Shown here piece by piece: positions 41,517 through 49,771 of a stretch of 52,353 nucleotides of DNA. Source of the stretch: Limoniibacter endophyticus (GTDB lineage Bacteria > Pseudomonadota > Alphaproteobacteria > Rhizobiales > Rhizobiaceae); the NCBI RefSeq assembly GCF_014652835.1, contig NZ_BMZO01000013.1:1-52353 (forward strand). The letters are read 5' to 3'. The first letter of the stretch is position 1. Every line of letters begins with the position of its first letter. The position numbers were made by a program, and so were the translations under genes. The notes beneath the pieces are model-generated. The model did no database searches and was not told where the DNA came from. It worked only from the letters and a program-made list of their open reading frames with translations.

Positions 41517-41647
41517 GCAAGCCACCACTCAAGCAAGTTAAGAAGACCGTACCCAAAGCCAAACAGCGCCACTGATAAAACCAAGTCTGCGACAACGTTC
41601 AGCACCTGTAGCGTTTTCAGGCTGTAGTTGAATAGTTCAGAGTTCAT
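41513..41647 (-). CDS. 44-aa single-pass membrane peptide
   Basis: A short gene from ATG 41647 (MNSELFNYSLKTLQVLNVVA) whose last 25 residues are hydrophobic (LVLSVALFGFGYGLLNLLEW). Its start overlaps the exonuclease stop (ATGA) and its stop overlaps the next start (ATGA), so translation coupling supports it. Function unknown. Confidence 0.62.
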   Translation of the reverse strand: MNSELFNYSLKTLQVLNVVADLVLSVALFGFGYGLLNLLEWWLA

Positions 41648-42252
41648 GCGACCTCCGGCTGGCAAACCTGTTTCAGCACGCCGAGGATCATCAGGCAATC
41701 GGCAAGCGCGCGATGGGCGCCAGCGGTTGAAATGCCGTGGCGCGCAGCTGCTGTAGCCAGGCTCTGCCTTTTGAAGTTTTTGCGCTTCTCGTCGAACTCC
41801 CCATACCACTGGTCATAAACCGCTTTGGCGTCAATGTGGCGCGTCTCAATGGCCATGATGATGGAGGTGATGAGGTGAGGCTTTAGGTCATCAAAAAATC
41901 CGGTCTGCAGACAGGTCTGCACCATCAGGCGGGCATCAAAACTGGAGTTCCATGCCAGCCATTTATGCTTACGAATAATTTTCAGCGCAGCCGGGAAAAC
42001 ATCGCACCATGCTGGCGCATCAGCGACCATTTCGTTGGTGATGTTATTAATTTTGGTAACTTCTGGCGGAATAGGGCGGCTCGGCTTCACCAGGGTGTTT
42101 AACAGAATCTCACCACGCATATTAATTATCGTGATCTCGATAATTTCATCAGAAGCCATAAGCCCGGTGGTCTCAGTATCGATGATGACATGATCGCTGT
42201 TCAGCCAATTTGCCATAATCATTTTAAAAATTGATTGATGGTAGGTAAGCAT
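41644..42252 (-). CDS. DnaQ/RNase T-like 3'-5' exonuclease
   Basis: A 202-aa DEDDh exonuclease. ExoI is HVIIDTETTGLMASDEIIE, ExoII is LAWNSSFDARLMVQTC and ExoIII is AGAHRALADCLMILGVL, holding the four acidic residues and the His. Many enterophages carry such a DnaQ-like gene near the replication/early region. I chose ATG 42252 because a weak GGGA lies upstream; ATG 42222 and 42216 are alternatives with no better site. Probable roles are RNA/DNA trimming or degrading host nucleic acid. Confidence 0.9.
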   Translation of the reverse strand: MLTYHQSIFKMIMANWLNSDHVIIDTETTGLMASDEIIEITIINMRGEILLNTLVKPSRPIPPEVTKINNITNEMVADAPAWCDVFPAALKIIRKHKWLAWNSSFDARLMVQTCLQTGFFDDLKPHLITSIIMAIETRHIDAKAVYDQWYGEFDEKRKNFKRQSLATAAARHGISTAGAHRALADCLMILGVLKQVCQPEVA

Positions 42253-42253
42253 T

Positions 42254-42457
42254 TTATTCCCATATTTTTTGTTGAAAAGTTCTGGATGGCGTTGGGACTT
42301 TTCTGGACTCAGGGAGATAAACAAAAACGTAATACGTCCCGTCTAAATCATCCGAGCGCGTGATTAAAGTCTCTCGACCTTTATTTCGATAAACGTTAGA
42401 AATTCGCACCGCATCATCGTATGACATGGGGCCTTGTTTAAATGGAGTTCTCATCAT
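42254..42457 (-). CDS. Small early protein, unknown function
   Basis: A 67-aa protein from tandem ATG codons at 42457/42454. It reads RTPFKQGPMSYDDAVRISNV and LDGTYYVFVYLPESRKVPTP, a single small alpha/beta unit. It stops two bases before the exonuclease start. No family recognised. Confidence 0.55.
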   Translation of the reverse strand: MMRTPFKQGPMSYDDAVRISNVYRNKGRETLITRSDDLDGTYYVFVYLPESRKVPTPSRTFQQKIWE

Positions 42458-42461
42458 TACC

Positions 42462-42740
42462 CTATGCGACCGCGGTCGCACCCTCTTTTATTTCCAGATA
42501 ACGTTTCAGCCACATATCTTCGATGTGTTTATTACCAGGCTGATTTGACAGGTACCATTCAGTGATAACCGATTGCCGGTTCGTATCAGGATGAGTCCGG
42601 TAATCGCAGGTTGGGCACCAGATAATGTACTCTTTACGGTTTGCGGCATACCTCAGTTCGGGTTTACCGGGCTTCCTGTGCATAATCTGCTGGCACAGGC
42701 ACGTTGGCACTTCCTGTACAATGGCGGTTGATGATTTCAC
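42462..42740 (-). CDS. Small zinc-ribbon-like protein (Com/DksA-like size)
   Basis: A 92-aa protein with GTG start 42740 after GGAGA. Cysteines in TCLCQQIMH and IIWCPTCDYRTHPDTNRQS give a possible zinc ribbon. Its C-terminus EIKEGATAVA is written by the centromere-like palindrome at 42465-42480. The start lies inside the 3' end of Q. Function unknown; a nucleic-acid-binding role is likely. Confidence 0.65.
   Translation of the reverse strand: MKSSTAIVQEVPTCLCQQIMHRKPGKPELRYAANRKEYIIWCPTCDYRTHPDTNRQSVITEWYLSNQPGNKHIEDMWLKRYLEIKEGATAVA
42465..42480. promoter_or_regulatory. SopB-type centromere site, copy 6
   Basis: TGCGACCGCGGTCGCA, perfect palindrome, inside the last codons of the zinc-ribbon-like gene. 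Confidence 0.82.
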
Positions 42741-43401
42741 TGCGCTTCTCCGCTGCGTTAAATAACGCGATGCTATTCAGATGCAGGCATCGTGATTTCA
42801 TTAATAGCCAGCGTTTTTTATAATCCTTACGCCAGCTATCGACGGTGATATTAAGCAAAAGACTTATATGCTCATCCTCACGCAGTGGGTCCACATCCTC
42901 TCCGCGTAATATTGAAGCCTTAACCTGCTGGATGGCGTAATAAGTTAAATTGCGCATCTTTTTCTTTGTCGCCTCTTTCATTTTTTTGAAATCAGGCTTT
43001 GAATGAGCGACAAGAAAATCCAGCCATAGCCACTGGCATATAACTTCATCATTTTCAAAATTGGGCTTACAGCCATAGCAATAATGCAGCCAGGCAATTT
43101 CCTCACGATTTAACTGCTCAATAGCTCTTCGCCAACTAGCCGTCTGAAAATCAAGTTCAGTCAGCAGCATTGAGGATTGCTTAAACGTTTTCCCAACATG
43201 GTAACGAACCTGCTCAGCCGCGACCGAGATCTCGTATTTATTATTCTCGCCCATTTGAATGACCCGGGTTGGCTTATCAGTAAACCTGCCGGAGTTGGCA
43301 AGACGTAACTGCTCAAGCTGAACTTCTAAAATTCCGCGCTGGAGGTAATGCAGATCTGAAAGGGCCGTGGCCACACAAGCGCGGATTCGTTCAAGTTCCA
43401 T
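42664..43401 (-). CDS. Q: Antitermination protein Q-like
   Basis: A 245-aa protein of the phage antitermination Q family of the N15/phiKO2 kind: MELERIRACVATALSDLHYL, LDFQTASWRRAIEQLNREEI, WLHYCYGCKPNFENDEVICQ and SLLLNITVDSWRKDYKKRWL. It lies directly after Cro in the leftward operon, as in N15. It should let RNA polymerase from the late promoter read through the many hairpins of the late operon. The Cys-rich zinc finger of lambda Q is not obvious, as in this divergent group. Confidence 0.82.
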   Translation of the reverse strand: MELERIRACVATALSDLHYLQRGILEVQLEQLRLANSGRFTDKPTRVIQMGENNKYEISVAAEQVRYHVGKTFKQSSMLLTELDFQTASWRRAIEQLNREEIAWLHYCYGCKPNFENDEVICQWLWLDFLVAHSKPDFKKMKEATKKKMRNLTYYAIQQVKASILRGEDVDPLREDEHISLLLNITVDSWRKDYKKRWLLMKSRCLHLNSIALFNAAEKRSEIINRHCTGSANVPVPADYAQEAR

Positions 43402-43600
43402 CACTACCGTCCTTGCTAACCCGCTTAACGGTGAAGTCGCTCTTCAGTTTGTATGCCGTGCGGACCTCAATATCGCTCTGGCGTAACGGTGGAATCTCCC
43501 CAGCCGCAAGCCATTGATAGACCGCGCCAGGTGTTACACCTACGCCTGCAGCTGCTTTTTCGACGTCGCCAAAGTGGCGGATAAGTTCTTCTGGCTTCAT
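43391..43600 (-). CDS. cro: Cro-like repressor
   Basis: A 69-aa protein from ATG 43600 (MKPEELIRHFGDVEKAAAGV); two earlier in-frame starts at 43618 and 43624 exist. The helix-turn-helix is DVEKAAAGVGVTPGAVYQWL, which closely fits N15 Cro as I recall it. A TATAAT box lies right before the ATG and no ribosome binding sequence is visible, so either an upstream promoter element was lost with the adjacent cB deletion or translation is leaderless. It overlaps Q and opens the leftward early operon. Confidence 0.82.
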   Translation of the reverse strand: MKPEELIRHFGDVEKAAAGVGVTPGAVYQWLAAGEIPPLRQSDIEVRTAYKLKSDFTVKRVSKDGSDGT

Positions 43601-43629
43601 AAAATTATTATATGCCATAACCATATTTG

Positions 43630-43790
43630 TTAGCCAACGGGAAACCGTTTATGCGCTCACTGTCGGGAACCAGGTTCAGCACAGCTATCAGCCGGGTGAC
43701 GTCGTCCTGGTTGACTCAGCTCTCACGCCAGTTCCGGGTGAGGATGTGTTAGTTTGTGATAAAGACGGGAAAATCTCGATACAGCGGTTA
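43630..43790 (+). pseudogene. cB: C-terminal remnant of the CB (CI-like) repressor, fused to RepA
   Basis: From about 43630 a plus-strand frame reads ETVYALTVGNQVQHSYQPGD, then VVLVDSALTPVPGEDVLVCD and KISIQRLARFDDERYYLDG. This matches the S24/LexA-like C-terminal dimerisation domain of CI-type repressors. No N-terminal helix-turn-helix domain precedes it; only a few codons separate it from cro. The frame then continues without interruption into RepA sequence, so a deletion removed the end of cB, the intergenic region and the start of repA. Autocleavage and operator binding are therefore lost. Confidence 0.75.
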
Positions 43791-46700
43791 GCGCGCTTCG
43801 ACGATGAGCGCTACTACTTAGATGGCGTTGCGGCTCGCTTCGGTAGCGATCCGTATTCATTGCTTGAAGCAGCGCGGGATGAGCTGTCAGAGCTGGCCAC
43901 AATGGCTGGCATTAACTGGGCAGCATGCGCTGATAACATTCAGTTGAACCCGCGCGGCGGGGAAGAACGTTATTCAAAATATAACGGTGGCGCCCCCGAA
44001 GCTCTGGAAAAGAGCCTCAAAGGGCGTGTGGAAATCTACTCCCGCAAGGAACAACACAAAAGCGGCATCAGCTACCCATTCGTCAACTTTGTCCAGAAAG
44101 GGCATGACGAAGGTTCCTGGAGCGGCTTCTCCTTCCTGTTCGCCGAATACCGCCGTGAACAACAAAGAAATCATGCGACCGTGGTCGCACAACCTGCTGA
44201 AGAACTGGAGCGTATTGAACGCCAGGCAGAAGCCCGCAAGCGCCGCGCCGAACAGCAACGGATAAATGAACTTAAAAACAATCAGTTAGAGCAAGAACGG
44301 TTGCTCGGATGGTTGGCGTTCCACAGTGCATGGGAACATGCGCCAGCTGAGGACGGGTCGTGGCCTTACGCAGTGAAAAAACGCAAAGACGGACAAATTG
44401 TCGGCTGGCAGCGTATCGACCAGCGCGGCGGTAAATTCCAGACCAGCGCGATCACCAGCGGTGATTTCGTCGGGGCGTGCTTTGTTATCGGCAACCTGAA
44501 CGGTGCGCAAAATATTGCAGTGGTGGAAGGTTTCGCCACCGGCGCGTCCGTATGGCTGGCTACCCGTAAGGACCCGAAAAAAAGCTTTGATGCTGTCGTG
44601 GTCGCTGTGGCCGCACGGCTTACGTACTGGCTTCGACATTCTCGCAAAATTTAGCGGCATCAAATGCGTTTATCCCACCTTTGAAGACGATCCCCAGCTG
44701 GAGTGCAGCGACTTCAACGACCTGCACAGATTACGTGGACTCCGCGAGACCTGTCGCCAGCTATTCGCCAAAGGGAACCGCCTGAGTAACAGCACTGATT
44801 TGCTGTCTCTGACGCTAAACAAGCTGAAAACGGCTAAACGTGACAACCGCAGGACGTTTGCTAAAGAACTGCTGAACGCGGTAGATATTGGCATGCTGAC
44901 CTGCCCGGTACCGAATAGCCCGGCGGATCTGTTTAACATGTTCTGCATCGTGCTGCGTGATATGGGACTGGAAAGCGTCTATCGCGCCACGGTTAAAGAC
45001 CACATCGCACGCCGCCTGAACCGCAAATGCCGTACTGCCCAGGCACCCCGTTCCTTTAGCGAGCGGATCACCGACCCGAACAAGCGTCCCCAGCACATCA
45101 CGTATAAACGCTTTGAAACATCCGTGATGACGGATGAAATTCTGCAATACGTGCAGGCTGCGCCCATTGATGCATAACGCTGATCGCGGCGTTTCCGTTG
45201 CGCACCGCGTAAGCCTCATCGGTGGCCTGTGGGAAATGATGACAGAGCAGAAAGGGACCAAGGCCGATATTTCGGCTTTGATGAGGCAACGCAGGGACTT
45301 CGCGCCATCCTTTCTGGCCGCGCAATGGAGAACCCGGTCGCCGTTTTCAATACGCTGATCGACGCGCTGGCCAGAACTGAATTGCACCCCATCATGGTAG
45401 ACGCAGATGCTGATTAAAGCGGTGGAACTCGGTGAAAAAATCATGCTGGCGACCGATAGCTCAACTTTCGCAGAAGACGTTACCGCCACGCTGCGCCAGC
45501 GCTACCCGGAGAAAAAATTCCTCTGCGTAAACCAGAAGAGCAAGCCGGAACCCGAGGTTGAAGAATTCACCAATAAACCGAAGAAGATGGTGAAGAAGTA
45601 CGACGGCCTGATTTATAGCCCGTCGATATCCTCCGGCGTCTCCATCGAGCAAAAGCATTTCGCACAGCCAAAGAGTTCATCATTGGCTTTGACAAGGTTC
45701 GCGCACGACGCGAAACCGATCCGCAAAAAATTGAGCGTGCGTTTGTCCAGGCATTGCTGGCCACTGCCGGCATGAACGGCGAACTAACCGACGTTGTTTT
45801 CGACGGCGACCGCATTTCTATGGGTGTGGCCAACACCGATTTTACCCGGATGAAAATCAAGGCAGCAGCGATTGAGGCCTCCGCGCGTAATGACTACGCC
45901 AGCAATATGATCTGCATAATGCACAGCGACGGCTACAAGGTTGCCCCCCTGGCATCCGACGAGCTGGCGAACTGCGTCGGCAAGGAGCTGCGCAAGGAAG
46001 CCCGCGAAATTGTCTGGGAACAAACGCTGGATCTCCACCTGAATATCGAAACGCCGAACGAATCTGAACGGGAAGCCATTCTGAAGAAACGCGCCCTGAC
46101 CCTGGAAGAGCAGGCGAAGCTGGTCCGCTGGGACATCGAGCATGAGCTGAAACTGCCGGTCAACGAGGACAACCTGAAATTCTACTTCGACGGCGCCCGC
46201 GATAAGGTTCGCCGTTATGAAACCATGCTGCTCGATGAGATCACCGCGCGGCGTTTCGACCGCGAGGAATCCGCGATCAACTTCACCTACGCTTTCAGGC
46301 AGGCGGGCCAATGGCAATACTTTACCGCCACCGCGATGACCCGCGAGCAGGCTGATGAAGCATTCCAGGCGAAACACCCTGGCATCACCGAGTACAAAGT
46401 CAAATCGACACCCGCGGTCGAGGTCGGTATGCGCGGCTTCTACGGCCTCAAATCTACGGTGCTACGCCAGTACTTCATTGACTGCGGCATCGACCCGGAA
46501 ACCATGACCGGAGAAGCCACCCAGGCGCGCCTGGCATACGCCAGGGATAAACTCATGACCGCCGAACGGCGAGACCTGTTAAACAACGTCCTGCGCATTG
46601 GTGGCTTTATGACGCCCAAAGGAAAGCCGAAGGTCCCCGAGGCACTGTTTAAAACCATCTGCGAGTCGCTCGGCCTGAAAACCGACAAGCGCCGCGCCAG

Positions 46701-47166
46701 GGACGGAGACAAGCGCCCGACCATACGGTTTGTGGATCAGCAGTCGGCGGCGTTCATGATGGAAATTCTGGAGAACCGTAAAGACGACGGCCTGTCTCTG
46801 CAGTTGCGTAAAGCCGAGAAAGCCACCACCGAAGTGGATCACGGTTTAGATCTCAATATATATATGGATCATAAAACGCGATCCACAAACGGGCAGGATT
46901 TGGACGCCCCTCATTCAGTAATAACTGAGGCGCTGGCCGAACTGCCGGTGCCGGTGCCGGAGGCCTGGGCGATGACCGCGCTGTCTGATGATGAGCTGGC
47001 CACAATGACCTCCTGGTCGCCAGCCAGCATAGCGATGACCTTCGCGTCCCTGTACCTCACAGAGTTCATGGACCGCCTCTCCAGCAACGAACTGCGCCGG
47101 CTGCGTGAATACATCACCGGCACGGTTACGGGCGGCTACGACGCGCAGGAGGCGTTCTATGGCTAA
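43791..47166 (+). pseudogene. repA: RepA replicase (N15-type), broken by about five internal deletions
   Basis: N15/phiKO2 RepA is a single very large initiator, primase and helicase. Here homology runs through at least five segments in different frames. Segment 1 ends near 44617 (FDAVVVAVAA). Segment 2 (to about 45165) reads FDILAKFSGIKCVYPTFEDD to ILQYVQAAPIDA. Segment 3 starts at VSVAHRVSLIGGLWEMMTEQ near 45180; segment 4 carries FGFDEATQGLRAILSGRAME to HPIMVDADAD, which is cut at 45416. Segment 5 covers AVELGEKIMLATDSSTFAED to ISSGVSIEQKHF. From about 45655 the frame is open to 47166 (the 470-aa C-terminal part). Missing pieces include the P-loop region expected after segment 2. It follows the cB remnant and its stop overlaps the next gene. 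With these interruptions no replicase is expected. Segment 1 holds the centromere copy at 44174-44189. Confidence 0.85.
44174..44189. promoter_or_regulatory. SopB-type centromere site, copy 7
   Basis: TGCGACCGTGGTCGCA, perfect palindrome inside the repA reading frame, where it encodes HATVVAQ, the same peptide as at copy 1. Confidence 0.85.
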
Positions 47167-47455
47167 AGATATCGATGCACTTCTGGAACAGCAGGCGGAT
47201 CAGATGACCTCCGTTTTAAAAAGCCATGCGGCGCATATTGAAAGCATGCTGGCGCAGCATCGCTTTCAGGTCGCGCAGCTGGCATTGCACAACAGCCCGG
47301 AACCGTTCGTTCATGAGGTATTCAACCATCTGCGTGATCGCCTGGTACAAGTCACCATCAATGAAGCTGGCCTTGCTGATGCTGAGGATGCGCGTTACCT
47401 GCTGCGAATACTTGATCGCATGGAATTGTCAGCATTAGAGGGGAAACCATTATGA
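47159..47455 (+). CDS. Small coiled-coil protein downstream of RepA
   Basis: A 98-aa protein whose ATG 47159 overlaps the repA stop by eight bases. Helical and Gln/His-rich (IDALLEQQADQMTSVLKSHA, IESMLAQHRFQVAQLALH), then INEAGLADAEDARYLLRILD. Likely co-expressed with RepA. No family recognised. Confidence 0.7.
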   Translation: MAKDIDALLEQQADQMTSVLKSHAAHIESMLAQHRFQVAQLALHNSPEPFVHEVFNHLRDRLVQVTINEAGLADAEDARYLLRILDRMELSALEGKPL

Positions 47456-47739
47456 TTTACCGCAAGGGATGGGTGCCGGTTTTGTTTCGGCATGAGCTTG
47501 AGCGTAAGTTAAAAGAGCAGGGTTTCGAAAACTGGAAAGAGATATGTAATTTTCTTTGCGGTGAAGGGGATGACTACGCCGAATCAGCCAAAATGCCAGA
47601 GCAATATGATAACCGCCTATGGTTCGTGCCGCTGTATTCGTTGACCATCCCGTTCCAGTGGCTTATCCGTGGCCGTGTCGGGTTTGCAACTACGTCAAAA
47701 ACAGCTGCATTATTCAGCCGGATAACCGGGTTGAAGTAG
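47452..47739 (+). CDS. Small protein of unknown function
   Basis: A 95-aa protein coupled to the gene upstream by ATGA. The helical N-terminus is VPVLFRHELERKLKEQGFEN, and Trp/Phe-rich segments (DNRLWFVPLYSLTIPFQWLI) suggest a compact soluble or membrane-associated fold. It is probably the last gene of the RepA operon. Function unknown. Confidence 0.62.
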   Translation: MIYRKGWVPVLFRHELERKLKEQGFENWKEICNFLCGEGDDYAESAKMPEQYDNRLWFVPLYSLTIPFQWLIRGRVGFATTSKTAALFSRITGLK

Positions 47740-47867
47740 AGTAATCGATGTCCGGCTCGGAGCGATTACACTCGGGCCGGTTAGCTTGTCGGTATTGAGA
47801 ACCTTTATCATTTTCTATTTGTCGGTTATGATTACGTATCATTAACATGATAATGGTGGGATATAAT

Positions 47868-48392
47868 ATGGAAGGGAAGGGGCTGTTCAAATATTCATTA
47901 ATTTCATTGCTATTAGGGATAACCCCAATAATAATAATATTTTTTATTCATTTCAGCAATGAAAGCTCACACATCATTTCATACCTTTTTGATATTGCAA
48001 ATGGATATCAAAGGGATTTTTCAGAACAATATTTAGCCGTGAGCACTATAGCTTCTGCATATACTAAAACCGCACCAATTTTCGTCATATTAATGTATAT
48101 AATTTGCTGGAACAAGTTTGATATAAAAACCATCAAACTCGATTTGAAGCGATGGCTTAAACTTCTGCCTGGTGTACTCCTTTTAACGGCAGGAGCATAC
48201 TATTTAACATATATAGGTGTGGAAAATATGTCTGATAGTATGTATCGCATTAAAAGAATTATTGCTGGCAATGAGTACTTTCTATTAATTTACTACATTC
48301 TTTTATTTCTGACTAATTATTTTTTTATTTGGTTGCTTTTGATTTATTTATATCTTTTAAAAGGTCTGCCTTTTTTTCAAAAGCGGAGATAA
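47868..48392 (+). CDS. Colicin A/B/N-type immunity protein
   Basis: A 174-aa membrane protein from ATG 47868 (MEGKGLFKYS) with a GGTGGGA purine tract about 10-16 bases before the start; a start at 47847 is also possible. Four hydrophobic segments can be seen: about 10-30, 75-95, 110-130 and 145-165. It resembles colicin A immunity protein around AYTKTAPIFVILMYII and LTNYFFIWLLLIYLYLL and ends KRR. Proteins of this family block the pore of the cognate colicin at the inner membrane. It faces the colicin gene tail to tail. The gene is AT-rich, unlike the phage genes, which suggests a separate origin. Confidence 0.85.
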   Translation: MEGKGLFKYSLISLLLGITPIIIIFFIHFSNESSHIISYLFDIANGYQRDFSEQYLAVSTIASAYTKTAPIFVILMYIICWNKFDIKTIKLDLKRWLKLLPGVLLLTAGAYYLTYIGVENMSDSMYRIKRIIAGNEYFLLIYYILLFLTNYFFIWLLLIYLYLLKGLPFFQKRR

Positions 48393-48401
48393 CCTCCGCT
48401 T
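48381..48401. terminator. Terminator between immunity and bacteriocin genes
   Basis: The stem AAGCGGAG/CTCCGCTT closes a 5-base loop, shared by the two convergent genes. Confidence 0.75.
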
Positions 48402-48418
48402 TATACTAAACATAAGTA

Positions 48419-49552
48419 TTATTTAAATAAGCCAAGCACTGCATTATTCAGTGCTTTGGCCTTATCAGCATCGATATAAGATGTGAGAATAGAGATGCCA
48501 ATGACGGACACAACAGTAAGCGCAGAGACAGCTACAGCTGGAAGTGACAAAGCGACTGCGACTGTGCTAATCATGGCAGTAGTAATCCCTAACGCTACGG
48601 CGCCAGCAACACCACTGAGGTACATAGCTTCAACCTCAAACGCCAGCTTTTGCCAGTCCCCTGTGGTAACACCAGTAACAACACCGTCTCTGATTTTCTC
48701 GGCTTTAAGAAGTCGATCACCCCAAGTAAAGGCTTTCTCTAACCCTTTGAATCGGTCAGCTAGTGCTGACAAATCCATTTGTTTGAGGGCATTAGAAACG
48801 ACTGTTTTATCCGCCTGACTTAACTTCATCTTTGGATTGTTAGCTAGTTCATTAATAGATGCCATAGCATCATTAAAACTGCGGAGTTTCTTACCCTGGA
48901 AGTTTTTTATATTGTCAGCAGCTTCTTTCGCCAGAGTGTTGTATTTATCGCCTAATTTCCCGCTAAGAGTTTTACCAGAGTCAGTAATAATTCCCGATGT
49001 AGTATCGATTACAGATGCCTGACTTTCGTTGAGAAGGTAAAGTTTAACAACGGCAACAGCCTGATCCTTCATGCTGTCCTCAGGTTTACTTGCGCCGCCA
49101 TCGATATAACCTGTAGTAAAAGAGCCTTTTTTACGGTTATACAGGACATTGTATTTTTCTTTCCCGAAGCTAACGGAATAAGTATCTACATCACCTGAGC
49201 TAGAAGCTTTCCCAATTACAGGGCTACCTAAAGAACCTGTACCGCTTGTTTTCCAGTTCTGAATATTAGCCTTGAACTTTCCTGGTTTATCTCTGTTAGC
49301 TCTGATAATTGATTCAGCATCTTTATCACTGCCCCAAGGTGCTCCAATATAATCTGGGTTAAGCGGATTGCAAAGATAAAGCTGAATTAAAACACGGTCA
49401 TTCAACTTCAACATACTAGTTGCGCCTTCATAGCTAGTACCACCGTATTTACCAGAATAGCCAGCACCACCGTTGTTACCATTGCCACCACCCCAGCTAA
49501 CATTACAGCTGTTATTACCACCACCTACGACAGTCAATGTTTCTTCAGGCAT
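48419..49552 (-). CDS. Pore-forming colicin/klebicin with an ETLTV TonB box
   Basis: A 377-aa bacteriocin. The N-terminus PEETLTVVGGG has ETLTV, identical to the TonB box of colicin M, followed by a Gly/Asn-rich linker (GGNGNNGGAGYSGKYGG). Residues about 45-165 form a small receptor-binding domain unlike any I know. Residues about 185-377 are a colicin A-type pore domain: RSFNDAMASINELANNPKMK, DLSALADRFKGLEKAFTWGD, LLKAEKIRDGVVTGVTTGDW, with the hydrophobic hairpin near the end (VAGAVALGITTAMISTVAVA, then LPAVAVSALTVVSVIGISIL). Its compact size (colicin A is 592 aa) indicates a one-receptor importer. RBS AAGGAG precedes ATG 49552. No lysis gene is present, so release may depend on phage or other lysis. 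Confidence 0.9.
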   Translation of the reverse strand: MPEETLTVVGGGNNSCNVSWGGGNGNNGGAGYSGKYGGTSYEGATSMLKLNDRVLIQLYLCNPLNPDYIGAPWGSDKDAESIIRANRDKPGKFKANIQNWKTSGTGSLGSPVIGKASSSGDVDTYSVSFGKEKYNVLYNRKKGSFTTGYIDGGASKPEDSMKDQAVAVVKLYLLNESQASVIDTTSGIITDSGKTLSGKLGDKYNTLAKEAADNIKNFQGKKLRSFNDAMASINELANNPKMKLSQADKTVVSNALKQMDLSALADRFKGLEKAFTWGDRLLKAEKIRDGVVTGVTTGDWQKLAFEVEAMYLSGVAGAVALGITTAMISTVAVALSLPAVAVSALTVVSVIGISILTSYIDADKAKALNNAVLGLFK

Positions 49553-49580
49553 GTTAATCTCCTTGTGAGTTTTGAATTAG

Positions 49581-49632
49581 CTGTATAAACGTACAGCCTC
49601 TCAAAGGTAGTCCTAACCCTCCGGCAAGTCAA
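49581..49632 (-). promoter_or_regulatory. LexA-controlled colicin promoter
   Basis: On the minus strand the promoter reads TTGACT (49627-49632), a 17-base spacer and TACCTT (49604-49609). CTGTATAAACGTACAG at 49581-49596 fits the LexA box CTGT-N8-ACAG perfectly and lies just after the start of transcription. Many colicin genes have two overlapping LexA boxes; only one is seen here. DNA damage should induce the gene. Confidence 0.88.
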
Positions 49633-49712
49633 GTTAACTATAATCCTAAATTATGTTAAAATATAATTACATAAAAATGGGTCATCCCCGTGTTTTGCCA
49701 CCCCTTCATAAA

Positions 49713-49741
49713 ACCGACTGATCAGGTTGTGATCAGTTGGT
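49713..49741 (+). ncRNA. Stem-loop, candidate regulatory RNA or operator of the anti-immunity locus
   Basis: ACCGACTGATCA, loop GGTTG, then TGATCAGTTGGT: 12 paired positions with one G-T. It lies upstream of the Ash-like ORF. N15, P1 and P4 control their anti-immunity genes with small antisense RNAs (CA, c4, CI RNA) from such a leader. This could be such an RNA or a protein operator; sequence alone does not decide. Confidence 0.45.
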
Positions 49742-49771
49742 CAAGTTAGCTGTAAAAACCCCTGTCGCCAT

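Noticed and set aside
45784-46377. 197-aa minus-strand open frame over repA.
   Set aside because: It mirrors the well-supported RepA C-terminal frame and has no start signal or recognisable domain.
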